A stretch of 64,000 nt of DNA, from positions 248,001 to 312,000 of the forward strand of contig NZ_JAHRIB010000141.1 of NCBI RefSeq assembly GCF_019090165.1, read 5' to 3'. The stretch is from Streptomyces sp. BV286 (lineage in GTDB: Bacteria > Actinomycetota > Actinomycetes > Streptomycetales > Streptomycetaceae). The translations under genes and the position numbers were made by a program. The notes beneath the pieces are model-generated. The model was not told where the DNA came from. It was given only the letters and a program-made list of their open reading frames with translations, and searched no databases. This document shows positions 22,951-32,800 of this stretch, one piece after another (position 1 is the first letter of the stretch; the number at the start of each line of letters is the position of its first letter).

Positions 22951-23331
22951 ATGGTGACCAAGCAGTTCAAGGGCTCGCCCGCCGAAGCGGACCTCACGCG
23001 CGCGGACTCACTGGCGCGGGAGCTCTTCTCGGACATCGCCAACAAGTGGGCGCTGCTGATCATCGAGGTCCTCGGTGAACGCACCCTGCGCTTCAGCGAG
23101 TTGCGCAACGAGATCGAGGGCATCAGCCACAAGATGCTCACCCAGAACCTGCGCATGCTGGAGCGCAACGGCCTGGTCGAGCGGGAGGTGCACCCGACCG
23201 TCCCGCCGAGGGTCGACTACACCCTGACCGAGCCGGGGCACGCCCTGCGGAAGACGGTCGACGGGATGTGCGACTGGACCCACCGGTACCTCGGTCACAT
23301 CGAGGAGTCCCGCCGCCGTTTCGACGTCTGA
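22951..23331 (+). CDS. HxlR-family transcriptional regulator
   Basis: Winged-helix regulator of 126 residues. ELFSDIANKWALLIIEVLGERTLRFSELRNEIEGISHKMLTQNLRMLERNGLVEREVHPTVPPRVDYTLT spans the diagnostic HxlR domain (described here only by its start and end blocks: NKWALLIIEVL at about 31 and VPPRVDYTLTEPG at about 88). A dimer would bind the repeats in the shared upstream region. HxlR proteins often sense aldehydes, quinones or oxidants, usually through cysteine; here the only Cys is near the C-terminus (MCDWTH). It faces the Rid gene and converges on the M23 peptidase gene 22 bp away. Confidence 0.87.
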   Translation: MVTKQFKGSPAEADLTRADSLARELFSDIANKWALLIIEVLGERTLRFSELRNEIEGISHKMLTQNLRMLERNGLVEREVHPTVPPRVDYTLTEPGHALRKTVDGMCDWTHRYLGHIEESRRRFDV

Positions 23332-23353
23332 CGGCCCGGCACCGGCCGTTCTG

Positions 23354-24529
23354 TCACGCGCTGGGGGAGAGCCAGGGCAGCGGATCGGCGTAGTGCCCGT
23401 CGAGGATCACCTCGAAGTGCAGATGAGGGCCGGTGGACAGGCCGGTCGAGCCGACCAGGCCGAGGGGCGTTCCGGCTTCCACCGCCTGACCGACGGAGAC
23501 CTGAAGGGACAGCAGGTGGCTGTACGTCGTCTCCAGCCGCTTGCCGCCGATGCTGCCGTGGTCCACCACGATCCGGTTGCCGTACGCCTTGGTCATCGCG
23601 GCGAACACGACCCGGCCCTGCGCCGCCGAGGAGACCTGCGCACCCTGGGGCGCCGCGAAGTCGACCCCCGTGTGGACCTTGGTCACCCCGGTCAGCGGAT
23701 GCTGGCGCGCACCGAACGGCGAGGTGACGGTGAGGGTGCTCACGGGCGCGGCCAGCACGGCGCCCGCCGCCCGGTTCGCGGCGCCGCCGGAACCGTCCGG
23801 GTCGAACGCCCGGTAGCGCGACGACAGGGACTTGGTCTCGGTGACGTAGGCCTCCGCCTCGCCGGGTACGCGCCCCGCCTTCCGTACGGCGTCCGTGCCC
23901 GACGCGTACGCGGCGAGGGTGAGATCCACCAGATCGCCGGAGACGGTCCCCTCGGTTCTGAGATCGGTCACCTTCCGGGCGAGGGAGCAGTCCTGTCGGG
24001 CGAGGGCCGCCATGGCGTCCGCCGGATCGCGGGGGGAGGAGCGCCCGTCGCCGTCGCCGTCCTTGCCCCAGGTCCGCCAACCGGCGTCCGTGAACGCGGC
24101 GATGCCCTTCTCGCCCGACAGCGCTCCCGCGTCGTTGTTCCAGCCGGAGAGGCGGTCGATCTGGGCGGCGAGGAGAGACGGCGTGACGACCGTGCAGGCA
24201 GACGCCGCCTTGCGGAGCCAGGGAACGTACGAGGCGTCGACGCGGGCCGTGGCGGACGGAACGTGATTCTCCCCCTCGTCCCAGGGGGAGGACAGACCGC
24301 CCGTCAGTGCCAGAAAGCCGGCCACCCCCATCAGGGCGAGCAGCCCCGGCAGCACCAGCAGGGTGAAAGGGCCCGGGCCACGCCGGGGGCGCTTCACGCG
24401 CTGCCCCGGCTGTTGCGCGTCCGTACTCCCGTCGGCCTGCGCCGGTCCGGTCGAGAACTCCTGGCGCCGGCCCTCTCCTTCGCCGCCCGGCCCGGTCGCC
24501 TCCGTCTCGTCCAGCCGGTCGTCGATCAC
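23354..24529 (-). CDS. Membrane-anchored M23 peptidase with degenerate transglycosylase domain
   Basis: Cell-wall hydrolase of 391 residues. A cytoplasmic Pro/Arg-rich N-terminus (1-54) precedes one membrane helix (about 55-77). Residues 105-240 look like a lytic-transglycosylase (SLT/lysozyme-like) domain, but the catalytic Glu of the usual AQIxxESGW motif is Leu127 in AQIDRLSGW, so it is probably inactive and may bind glycan only. The C-terminal M23 domain has the zinc ligands HTGVDF and HLHFE and should cut peptidoglycan cross-links. GTG 24529 is supported by GGGGAG 7 bp upstream. Monocistronic, convergent with hxlR. Confidence 0.87.
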   Translation of the reverse strand: MIDDRLDETEATGPGGEGEGRRQEFSTGPAQADGSTDAQQPGQRVKRPRRGPGPFTLLVLPGLLALMGVAGFLALTGGLSSPWDEGENHVPSATARVDASYVPWLRKAASACTVVTPSLLAAQIDRLSGWNNDAGALSGEKGIAAFTDAGWRTWGKDGDGDGRSSPRDPADAMAALARQDCSLARKVTDLRTEGTVSGDLVDLTLAAYASGTDAVRKAGRVPGEAEAYVTETKSLSSRYRAFDPDGSGGAANRAAGAVLAAPVSTLTVTSPFGARQHPLTGVTKVHTGVDFAAPQGAQVSSAAQGRVVFAAMTKAYGNRIVVDHGSIGGKRLETTYSHLLSLQVSVGQAVEAGTPLGLVGSTGLSTGPHLHFEVILDGHYADPLPWLSPSA

Positions 24530-24823
24530 CGGCGAACTCCCCACGCGCTCGCGGCGGATCCGAGGAAACAGAACGCCGACGGCGGTGTCACGAAGGTCAT
24601 GGAGCTCACGGCACGACGCTAATGGGCGGCCCTCCGGCCGGCACGAGGCGCAGAGGCACATGGGCCTGCCCGAACGGGCAGAGTTTCACGTCCGCCGGCC
24701 ACCTGGCCCGTGCGTACGGCGACGACCTGGGCAAGTACCCGCTGCGCCGGGCGCGTTGAGAGGCTCGCCCGAAGAGCACACCCGCACCCGAGCGAGGGGG
24801 TTCCGGTTCCGGGGGCCGGGTGG

Positions 24824-25480
24824 TCAGTGAGTCGACGGGCCGGTCAGGGCGTCCAGTTCCGCCGCGTAGAGCAGTGCGGGGTCGAAGCCCATCCCGGTGA
24901 AGTGGCCCGCGAGTTCCAGGGACAGGGTGCCGTGCAGCCGCGTCCAGAAGGTCAGGGCGCGGTGGAGGACGGCGGGCGGGGCGGGGTGGCCGTCCGCCCA
25001 CTCCCGGTGTTCTTCCAGGTGCGAGTCGAACGTCGTCGCCGGGGCGTCCGAGGGCAGCGCGGCGCAGGCGTCGAGCAGGGTCGCCATGATGTCGCGCGCG
25101 ATCGTGGTGACGTCGTCCGGGGCCTGGTAGCCGGGGACGGGGGTGCCGTAGACGAGGAGGTAGCGGTGGGGGTCCCGCAGGGCCCATGCGCGTAGGGCGT
25201 GCGCCAGGGCGGGCGCGTCGGGTTCTGGGGCGGCGGCCGCGCGGAAGGTGTCGGCGAGGCTCTGGTAGGCGTCCCGGACGAGCTCGGTGATGAGTTCGTC
25301 GCGACTGGCGAAGTACCGGTAGAGCGCGGGTCCGCTCATCCCCATCCGCTTGGCGATCGCGTTGAGGGAGAGCGCGGAGGCACCCGCCGTGGCCAGCTGC
25401 TCCCACGCGTGCTCTTTGATCTCGGCCCGCACCTGGGCGCGGTAGCGCTCGCGCGGGGTCTGCGTGCCCGTGTCCGCCAT
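24824..25480 (-). CDS. TetR/AcrR-family regulator (WHG-type C-terminus)
   Basis: Regulator of 218 residues. The HTH is at about residues 20-65 (ALSLNAIAKRMGMSGPALYRYFASRDELITELV). The C-terminal part (LRDPHRYLLVYGTPVPGYQAPDD, then AVLHRALTFWTRLHG) matches the WHG-type TetR ligand-binding domain common in Streptomyces. It is divergent from the oxidoreductase gene with paired CTTCTAAC sites in between, so it most likely represses both genes and is released by a substrate-like ligand. Confidence 0.88.
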   Translation of the reverse strand: MADTGTQTPRERYRAQVRAEIKEHAWEQLATAGASALSLNAIAKRMGMSGPALYRYFASRDELITELVRDAYQSLADTFRAAAAPEPDAPALAHALRAWALRDPHRYLLVYGTPVPGYQAPDDVTTIARDIMATLLDACAALPSDAPATTFDSHLEEHREWADGHPAPPAVLHRALTFWTRLHGTLSLELAGHFTGMGFDPALLYAAELDALTGPSTH

Positions 25481-25526
25481 GGCCTGCCGCCTGTCCGGAG
25501 TCGTGTTTCTACAGCTTCAAGAAGTA

Positions 25527-25586
25527 GTTAGAAGCTATCACGCAAGCTATTGACGATGACTCTCGCGATGCGTTACAACTTCTAAC
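25527..25586. promoter_or_regulatory. TetR/oxidoreductase operator-promoter region
   Basis: GTTAGAAG (25527-25534) and CTTCTAAC (25579-25586) are exact inverted copies, one near each divergent start. AAGCTAT occurs twice (25532-25538, 25544-25550). On the plus strand TTGACG (25550-25555), 17 bp, TTACAA (25573-25578) is a plausible promoter for the oxidoreductase, with the second site overlapping its start. Confidence 0.55.
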
Positions 25587-25632
25587 GAACGCAAGAACGC
25601 CTAAGTCGAAGCGCCGCCCAATGGAGGTCGTC

Positions 25633-26664
25633 ATGAACGCCGAAGGACTCATCGAGGTCGTACTGCCGGGCAAGGTGGAGCCGGAAGGTCTTGAGATCCG
25701 GCACGGAGCCGTCCCCGCCGCGGGACCGGGTCAGGTCGTGATCCGGATGGAGGCGACCGGGGTCTCCTTCGCCGAGCAGCAGATGCGCCGAGGCCGCTAC
25801 TACGACCAGCCGGTGTTCCCCTTCGTGCCGGGCTACGACGTGGTCGGCACGGTGCTGGCGACCGGCGAGGGCGTGGATGCGGACATGGTCGGCACCCGGG
25901 TGGCCGCCCTGCTCAAGGTCGGCGGCTGGGCCAGCCACGTACGTGTCGACGCGGCGGACGTGGTGGAGGTGCCCGACGGGGTCGGGGCGGCGCAGGCCGA
26001 GACCCTGGTGGTCAACGGCATCACCGCCTGGCAGATGCTGCACCGCAAGGCACGCGTCCGTGCGGGGCAGACCGTCCTCGTGCACGGAGCAAACGGCGGC
26101 GTCGGCTCGGTACTGGTCCAGTTCGCCCGGGCCGCGGGGGCGAAGGTGATCGGCACGGCGTCCGCGCGCCATCACGACGCTCTGCGGGAAAGGGGCGTCG
26201 CCCCCGTCGACTACCGCGACGAAGACATCGCCGCGCGGGTCCGCGAACTCGCCCCCGGCGGGGTGGACGCCGTCTTCGACCATGTCGGCGGCCGGGGCCT
26301 CGTCGACTCCTGGCGCCTCCTCGCACCCGGCGGAACGCTCGTCTCCTACGGCAGCGCATCCACCCGCGACGACGAGGGATCCAAGCAGTGGCCCGTCCTC
26401 AAACTCCTCGGCCGGGTGTGGCTGTGGAACGCCCTGCCCAACCGGCGCCGCGCCTACTTCTTCAACGTCTGGGCCGGCCGCGCCCTGGCCAGGAACCGGT
26501 TCCGGGCGCGGCTGCGCGCCGACCTCACCCAGGTCTTCACAGCCCTCCAGCGCGGCGACGTCACCGCCCAGATCGCCGCCCAACTGCCGCTCGGCCGCGC
26601 CGCCGAGGCACTACGGCTGGCTGAGTCCGGCACCGTCGTCGGCAAGGTCGTACTGAACCCGTAG
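25633..26664 (+). CDS. Medium-chain dehydrogenase/reductase, quinone-oxidoreductase type
   Basis: Zinc-independent MDR protein of 343 residues. The N-terminal GroES-like domain ends near residue 120; the Rossmann domain has VLVHGANGGVGSVLVQFARAAGAKVIG (about 146-172), a NADPH-binding AxxGGVG loop. No catalytic-zinc cysteine/histidine set is present, consistent with zeta-crystallin-like quinone or enone reductases. ATG 25633 is preferred because GGAGG lies 5 bp upstream and overlaps the in-frame ATG at 25621. Divergent from and likely repressed by the TetR protein. Substrate unknown. Confidence 0.87.
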   Translation: MNAEGLIEVVLPGKVEPEGLEIRHGAVPAAGPGQVVIRMEATGVSFAEQQMRRGRYYDQPVFPFVPGYDVVGTVLATGEGVDADMVGTRVAALLKVGGWASHVRVDAADVVEVPDGVGAAQAETLVVNGITAWQMLHRKARVRAGQTVLVHGANGGVGSVLVQFARAAGAKVIGTASARHHDALRERGVAPVDYRDEDIAARVRELAPGGVDAVFDHVGGRGLVDSWRLLAPGGTLVSYGSASTRDDEGSKQWPVLKLLGRVWLWNALPNRRRAYFFNVWAGRALARNRFRARLRADLTQVFTALQRGDVTAQIAAQLPLGRAAEALRLAESGTVVGKVVLNP

Positions 26665-26761
26665 CGCCACCGCGGCCACCTCGACGCGCACGCGGTCCGC
26701 CACCGGGCCGCCGCGACGCTCCCTCTGATCAGCCACCGTCACCCACCACGAGAGGCACCCC

Positions 26762-27403
26762 ATGCCCATCATGCGTACCGCCCTGCTCACCGTCTTGCTC
26801 GCCGTCGCAGGCGTCCTCGGCGCGACGGCGCTCGCGGCCCCCGCACAGGCCGCCGTGCATCGCGGCAACTCCTCCGAATGCCGCGGGGAAGGCGTCGACC
26901 CCACCGCCCGGATCCGCTACGCGTCCGACGTCGTCATCGACGCGCCGCTGCGCACCGTCTGGAACCTGCAGACCGACGTGGAGCGCTGGCCGTCCTGGCA
27001 GTCCCCGGTCACCGCCGGTGAACGCCTCGACTCCGGCCCCCTCCGCAAGGGTTCACGATTCCGGTGGGCGACCCCGGCGCCGGCCACCCCCACCACCCCC
27101 GCGACCATGCTGGAGATCACCTCCACGGTCAGGCAGCTCCAGCGTCACGACTGCGTCGTGTGGAGCGGCCCCGCGATCGGTGAGGGACTGCGGATCGACG
27201 AGGGTGTCCACCTGTGGACGTTCGAGAAGGTCAAGGGCGGCGTCCGCGTGCACACGGAGGAGACCTGGACGGGCGCCCAGGTCGAGGCGGACGTGACCGC
27301 CGCTACCGCGGCCCTCGGCTGGGGCCTCGAAACGTGGCTGCGCGACCTGAAGACCGCCGCCGAGGCGGACACCTGTGACGCACCGCGGGACACCCGCCGC
27401 TGA
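26762..27403 (+). CDS. Secreted SRPBCC-fold protein
   Basis: Exported protein of 213 residues with a signal peptide (MRTALLTVLLAVAGVLGA to APAQA). The mature part shows the START/Bet v1-like core: VVIDAPLRTVWNLQTDVERWPSW, then EGVHLWTFEKVKGGVRVHTEETW. SRPBCC proteins have a hydrophobic pocket for lipids or polyketides. Secretion is unusual for this fold. Two cysteines (in SSECRG and RHDCVVW) and a third near the end could form a disulfide outside the cell. AGAGG precedes ATG 26762. It follows the oxidoreductase by 97 bp on the same strand. Confidence 0.8.
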   Translation: MPIMRTALLTVLLAVAGVLGATALAAPAQAAVHRGNSSECRGEGVDPTARIRYASDVVIDAPLRTVWNLQTDVERWPSWQSPVTAGERLDSGPLRKGSRFRWATPAPATPTTPATMLEITSTVRQLQRHDCVVWSGPAIGEGLRIDEGVHLWTFEKVKGGVRVHTEETWTGAQVEADVTAATAALGWGLETWLRDLKTAAEADTCDAPRDTRR

Positions 27404-27478
27404 CCCGGAACGCCGGCCCCGAGGTGGTGCGCGGGTCGACGGTGGCGCTCAAGTAGGCCCGCGGGAGGGGGCGTTCAG

Positions 27479-28471
27479 GTGTGGCAGGCTCTCCCCGTGA
27501 CTATCGATCAGCTCGGAACCCTGCACGGTCTGCCCGTCTTCGACTTCCCCGCTCCCGGTGAGGAGCGCGGCCCGTTGCCCCCGGCGGGCGAGGTGGCCTG
27601 GAGGCTGGCCCGCGACGAAATGGTCACGGGCGTGGAACCCTTCGAGACCTGTTGGTACCGCTTCCTCGACGCGGTGGATCCCGCACAGGTCCGGGCTCTG
27701 GTGCTCGGAGCGGGTGCCTACGGCTCCGAGCTGAGCGGGGGCGATCCCGAGGAGACCGTCGGCCGGCTCGTGGCCGCCGCCGACCGTCTCAGCGGACTCG
27801 AAGCCCTCTACCTCGCCGACCTCACCCACGAGGAGTCCGAGCTCTCCTGGATAGTCCAGGGTGATGTGACACCGGTCCTGGCCGCCTACCCTCGCCTGCT
27901 GGAACTCGGCGTGCGCGGCTCGGGCGGCGGTTTCAGCGGTGCGCCCGGACTGGAGCTGACGCCGGTGCGTCACGAACACCTCCGTGTCCTGCGCCTGGAG
28001 AACGGAGGGCTGCCCGGCGAGGTGGCCCGGGGCCTGGCCGCCAGCGACCTGCCCGGCCTGCGGCGCCTGGACCTGTGGCTGGGCGAGGAGGCCTACGGCT
28101 GCAGCACCACCCTCGCCGACCTGGCTCCCTTGCTGGACGGCGACCGCCTGCCCGCCCTGCGGCACCTCGGTCTCCAGAACAGCGAGATGCAGGACGAGAT
28201 AGCCGCCGCCGTCGCCGGCGCTCCCGTCGTCGCCCGGCTCGCGTCCCTGCACCTCGGCCTGGGGACCCTGACCGACACAGGCGCCGCGGCCCTCCTCAGC
28301 GGTCAGCCCCTCACTCACCTGGAGGAGCTGGACCTCAACCACCACTACCTCTCGGATCCGCTCATGCGGCGCCTGCGTGAGGCCCTGGAACCGTTCGGGG
28401 TGAAGGTCAATCTGGACGGACAGGAGCAGCCCGGCGAGGACGGGGACCGGTACATAGCGGCCGGGGAGTGA
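27479..28471 (+). CDS. STM4015-like leucine-rich-repeat protein
   Basis: Cytosolic protein of 330 residues. The start (LGTLHGLPVFDF, then ETCWYRFLDAVDPAQVRALVLG) resembles the STM4015 family, and the C-terminal two thirds contain leucine-rich repeats such as LPGLRRLDLWLG, LPALRHLGLQNS, ASLHLGLGTLTDTG and LTHLEELDLNHHYLS. LRRs form protein-binding solenoids. In other bacteria STM4015 sits with STM4011-4014 (radical-SAM cluster); none of those is here. GTG 27479 follows GGAGGGGG by 7 bp, although GTG 27497 (TIDQLGTL) may be the conserved start. Function unknown. Confidence 0.75.
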   Translation: MWQALPVTIDQLGTLHGLPVFDFPAPGEERGPLPPAGEVAWRLARDEMVTGVEPFETCWYRFLDAVDPAQVRALVLGAGAYGSELSGGDPEETVGRLVAAADRLSGLEALYLADLTHEESELSWIVQGDVTPVLAAYPRLLELGVRGSGGGFSGAPGLELTPVRHEHLRVLRLENGGLPGEVARGLAASDLPGLRRLDLWLGEEAYGCSTTLADLAPLLDGDRLPALRHLGLQNSEMQDEIAAAVAGAPVVARLASLHLGLGTLTDTGAAALLSGQPLTHLEELDLNHHYLSDPLMRRLREALEPFGVKVNLDGQEQPGEDGDRYIAAGE

Positions 28472-28569
28472 ACACCGAACCGGCGGGGCGAGAAGCCGTC
28501 GGGGATGACGTCCGTGGCCCGCTTCGCGCACGGCGCCCGCACGGTGGCGTACGAGGCTCGGGCGCCCTG

Positions 28570-29685
28570 TCAGGAGGCGACGGCGGCACCGGACTGCGGT
28601 TCACCGGTGTCGGGTTCCTGCGGCGGCTCGCTGAGCTGCTCGCGCAGGTAGTTCCAGACCACCGCGATCAGCGCGGCGACCGGGACGGCGAGCAGGCTGC
28701 CCACGATGCCGGCCAGGCTGCCGCCGAGGGTCACCGCCAGCAGGATCACAGCCGCGTGCAGACCGAGCCCGCGGCTCTGGATCATCGGCTGGAACACGTT
28801 CCCTTCGAGCTGCTGCACGACGATGATGATCGCCAGCACGATCAGCGCGTCCGTCAGACCGTTCGACACCAGGGCGATGAGCACCGCCACGAAGCCGGCG
28901 AACAGGGCGCCCACGATCGGCACGAACGCGGAGACGAAGGTCAGCACCGCGAGCGGGAGCACCAGAGGTACGTCCACCACCCACAGACCGAGACCGATGA
29001 GGACGGCGTCGATCAGACCGACGGCCGCCTGCGAACGCACGAACGCACCCAGGGTGTCCCAGCTGCGCGCCGCCACGATCGGGACGTCGGTGGCGAGTCG
29101 GCCGGGCAGCTGACGGGCGAGCCACGGCAGGAACCGCGGCCCGTCCTTGAGGAAGAAGAACATAAGGAAGACCGCAAGGACGGCGGTGACCACACCGTTG
29201 ACCACGGTGCTCACGCCGGTGACGACCGTGGTGACCATGCTGCCTGCGCTCTTCTGGATACGGGCGACGGCGTCGTCCAGGGCGCCCGCGATCTGGTCCT
29301 CGCCGATGTTCAGCGGCGGGCCGGCAGCCCAGTCGCGCAGTTCGCGGATGCCGGCCACCACCCCGTCGGTCAGCTCGCCGGACTGGGAGGCCACCGGGAC
29401 CGCGATCAGGGCCGCGACGGCCGAGGCCACGAGGAGGAACAGCACGGTCACGGCGGAGGCCGCCAGCGCGGGACGCCATCCGTGCCGTCGCAGGAAGCGA
29501 GCCAGGGGCCAGGTCAGGGTGGTCATGAGCAGTCCCACTATGAGTGGCCAGACCACGGACCACATCCGGCCCAGGAGCCAGAGGGTCACGGCGGTCATCA
29601 CCAGGACCAGCAGCAGATCGACGGAAACTCGCGCCGATGCGCGCAACGCGGCGCGGGATCTGGCGGAACTCAACGAGGCAGACAT
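28570..29685 (-). CDS. AI-2E family (PerM-like) membrane protein
   Basis: Integral membrane protein of 371 residues with about eight hydrophobic segments: a pair at residues 23-60, one at 75-100, then a soluble helical section (110-150), and clusters from 150 to 350 including AVLAVFLMFFFLKDGP, FVPIVGALFAGFVAVLIAL and LEGNVFQPMIQSRGLGLHA, the last two being family signatures. Members are proposed to export autoinducer-2, or act as ion antiporters; the substrate here cannot be told. Convergent with nothing and separated from the rhamnosidase by a terminator. Confidence 0.9.
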   Translation of the reverse strand: MSASLSSARSRAALRASARVSVDLLLVLVMTAVTLWLLGRMWSVVWPLIVGLLMTTLTWPLARFLRRHGWRPALAASAVTVLFLLVASAVAALIAVPVASQSGELTDGVVAGIRELRDWAAGPPLNIGEDQIAGALDDAVARIQKSAGSMVTTVVTGVSTVVNGVVTAVLAVFLMFFFLKDGPRFLPWLARQLPGRLATDVPIVAARSWDTLGAFVRSQAAVGLIDAVLIGLGLWVVDVPLVLPLAVLTFVSAFVPIVGALFAGFVAVLIALVSNGLTDALIVLAIIIVVQQLEGNVFQPMIQSRGLGLHAAVILLAVTLGGSLAGIVGSLLAVPVAALIAVVWNYLREQLSEPPQEPDTGEPQSGAAVAS

Positions 29686-29791
29686 GCGATCACCCTATGG
29701 GGACCTCACCGCGCTTCTCCGCGCCCCTGCCAACCTTGCGGCACCGGGAATGTGTTGGCCGCGGTCACGCGGCGGTGAAGCGGGTGGTGGA

Positions 29792-29831
29792 CGGGTGCCC
29801 GGCCGGACCGTTCGCCGCGGCCGGGCACCCG
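29792..29831 (-). terminator. Terminator after rhamnosidase gene
   Basis: CGGGTGCCCGGCC (29792-29804) and GGCCGGGCACCCG (29819-29831) are exact 13-bp inverted repeats with a 14-nt loop, 25 bp beyond the rhamnosidase stop. Confidence 0.75.
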
Positions 29832-29856
29832 CACAGGACCCACCGGACTCAGCGGG

Positions 29857-32800
29857 TCACGTGGTGAAGCGGTGGGTGCCCGAGCCGACCCGGTAGACCG
29901 CGCAGCCGTCCTCACTGCGCAGGAACGTCGCGGGGGTGTGGGTGACCGCCTTCGGCTCGGCCGCGGGGATCCACACCTCGGCTGTCGTGTTGGCGGGCAC
30001 TGAGCACGTCAGGTCGAACCCGCCGGAGCGCTGTCGCCACCGGGTGGAGACGGGGCCGCGGACCGAGGCGAACGTGGCGCGTGCGGAGGTGACACCCCCG
30101 CCCGGACGAGGTCGCACGACGATGTGCCGGTAGCCGGGGCGGCCCGCCGCGATTCCGGCGATGTTGGTGTACATCCACTCGCCCACCGACCCGTAGGCGT
30201 AGTGGTTGAAGGAGTTCATGTCCGGGGTCTGGAAGCCGCCGTCGGGCCGGACGGAGTCCCAGCGCTCCCACATCGTGGTGGCGCCCTTGTCGATCTGGTA
30301 GCCCCAGCCGGGGTAGGACCGCTGCTGGAGCAGACGGTGTGCGACATCGGTGTGCCCCGTGTCGGTGAGGACGGGCAGCAGCCTGGGCGTGCCGAGGAAG
30401 CCCGTCGACAGGTGCCAGTCCTTGGCCTCGATCAGCGCGACGAGCCGGTCGGCGGCCGCCGTCCGCAGTTCTGTGGGCAGGAGGTCCATCGACAGGGCCA
30501 GTACATAGGCCGTCTGCGTGTCGCCCTTCACTCGGCCGTCGCTGGTGACGTACGCCTTCTGGAACGCCGTGCGTATGCGTTCGAAGAGGCCGGTGAAGGG
30601 GGCGGCGTCCTTGCCGAGTTCCTCGGCGATACGGGCCGCGAGGTCGGCGCTGTGGGCGAAGTACGCGGTGCCGATGACGTCCTTGGGTGTCTCGTCGGAG
30701 ACGTTCAGCCAGTCGCCGTAGCCACTGGCGGGACGCAGCAGGTTGCTGCTGTTCCGCTCCAGGTACTTCAGCCAGGCCTGCACGGACGGCCAGGCGTCGT
30801 CGAGGACCTGCAGGTCGCCGTACGCCTGGTACAGGGACCAGGGGACCGTGACGCCCGCGTCGCCCCATCCCGCGACGCCGTCGCCGAGCGCGCCGACCGT
30901 GGGGGCCACGTCGGTGAAGGAACCCTCCGCGGTCTGCGCGTCCCGCAGGTCCACCAGCCACTTGGTGAGGAAGCGGGCCGACTCCATCGTGTACGCGGCG
31001 GTCGGAGCGAAGACGTTGATGTCGCCCGTCCAGCCCAGGCGTTCGTCGCGTGCGGGGGTGTCCGTCGGGACGGAGAGGAAGTTGCCGCGCTGGCCCCAAG
31101 TGATGTTGCTGTGCAGCTTGTTGAGCATCGGGACGTCGGTCTCGAAGTCGAGGGTGAACGGCGCCGACGTATGCATGACGCGACCGGTGACGGCTCCCGC
31201 GGACGGAGTACCGGGGAATCCCGTCACCTCCACGTAGCGGAAGCCGTGGAAGGTGAAGCGCGGCTCGTACGTCTCCTCGCCGCTGCCCTTGAGGACGTAG
31301 GTGTCGGTGGCCGCGGCGGTGCGCAGGTTCGCGGTGTAGAGGGTGCCGTCCGGGTTGAGGACCTCCGCATGTCTGAGGCGAACGGTGGTCCCGGCGTCTC
31401 CGGACACACGCAGCCGTACCGATCCGACCATGTTCTGGCCCAGGTCGAAGACGAAGACACCCGGCTCGGGCTCGGTCACCCGCTTGACCGGGAGCTCCTC
31501 GGCCACGCGGACCGGACCGTCCGGCTGGGCCACGATCAGAGGGGGAGCGGCGTCACCCGCGGCGCGCACACCGGGCCAGGCCCGGTCGTCGAAGCCCGGC
31601 GATGTCCAGCCGGAGGTCTCCTTGCGTGCGTCGTACGTCTCGCCGCTGAGCAGGTCGGCGGAGACGATCGGTCCGGGGGCGGCCCGCCAGTGGGTGCCCG
31701 AGGTGACGCGTTCGCTCGTTCCGTCGGCGTAGTCCACCTCCAACTGCGCCAGCAGAGCCGGGTGTTCGCCGTACTGGTGGGGACCGAACATGCCGACGTT
31801 GCCGGCGTACCAGCCCGGCGCCACGTACGCGCCGATGGCGTTGGCGCCCGGCCGCAGGAGCGTGGTCACGTCGTAGGTCTGGTACTGGACGCGTTCGCGG
31901 TAGTCGGTCCAGCCGGGGGCGAACTGGTCGCGGCCCACGCGGCGGCCGTTGAGGTGGGCTTCGTACAGGCCGAGGGCTGTCGCGTACAGGCGGGCGCGCG
32001 CCACCTTCTTGCGTGGGAGCCTGAACTCGTGCCGCAGTTGATGGGCGGCGAACGAGGCGGGGACGACCTTCCCCCACGGCCCGGCTCCCCAGTCGGCTGC
32101 CTCCTTCGCCGCCGGCCAGCCGCTGTCGTCGAAGTCGGCCCCTCGCCAGTCCGCGGCGGGTTCCTCGTCCGTCGACCTCCAGGAGTCGTCGGTGATGATC
32201 CGCTGTTCGCCGGTTGCCGTGCGCAGGCTGAGGACGGCGATCAGGCCGGCGGGCCCCACGGTCGCGTTGGTGGCCTCGACCGCCAGGACGTTTCTGCCCG
32301 GACGCAGCGGGGCGAGCACCTCGACGACGGCGGGGCGGCGCCACCCCTGGTTGTCCGTGGCGAGGTCGGTGCGGGCCACCTCGGTGCCGTTCACGGAGAC
32401 GGCGTACACGTTGTCGGCGGTGATGGCCAGGGTCGCCGCCGTTACCGCCACCGGGAGTTCGACGACGCGGCGGAACCAACGGGTGGCCGCCGGTGCGCTG
32501 GTGGCCGGCTCGCCTTCCGGGAACCAGATCCAGGCGCTGCCCTCGAAGGACGGGGCGTCCGTGAGGGCCGCGGGAGCGGAGACCCAGTGTGCGGACCACT
32601 GCGCGGCGTCCACGAGACCGGTCTCCCACCACGACGGCTCGCTCCAGGCCGAGGCGTTGCCGTCGCCGTCCCACACACGGACGGACCAGAAGTAGCGTGT
32701 GCGGGGCTTGAGCCGAGGTCCCGCGTAGGGCACCAGGACGGACTCGGCGGACGCGATCCTTCCGCTGTCCCAGACGTCCGGGTGGGTGAGGCGCGTGGCG

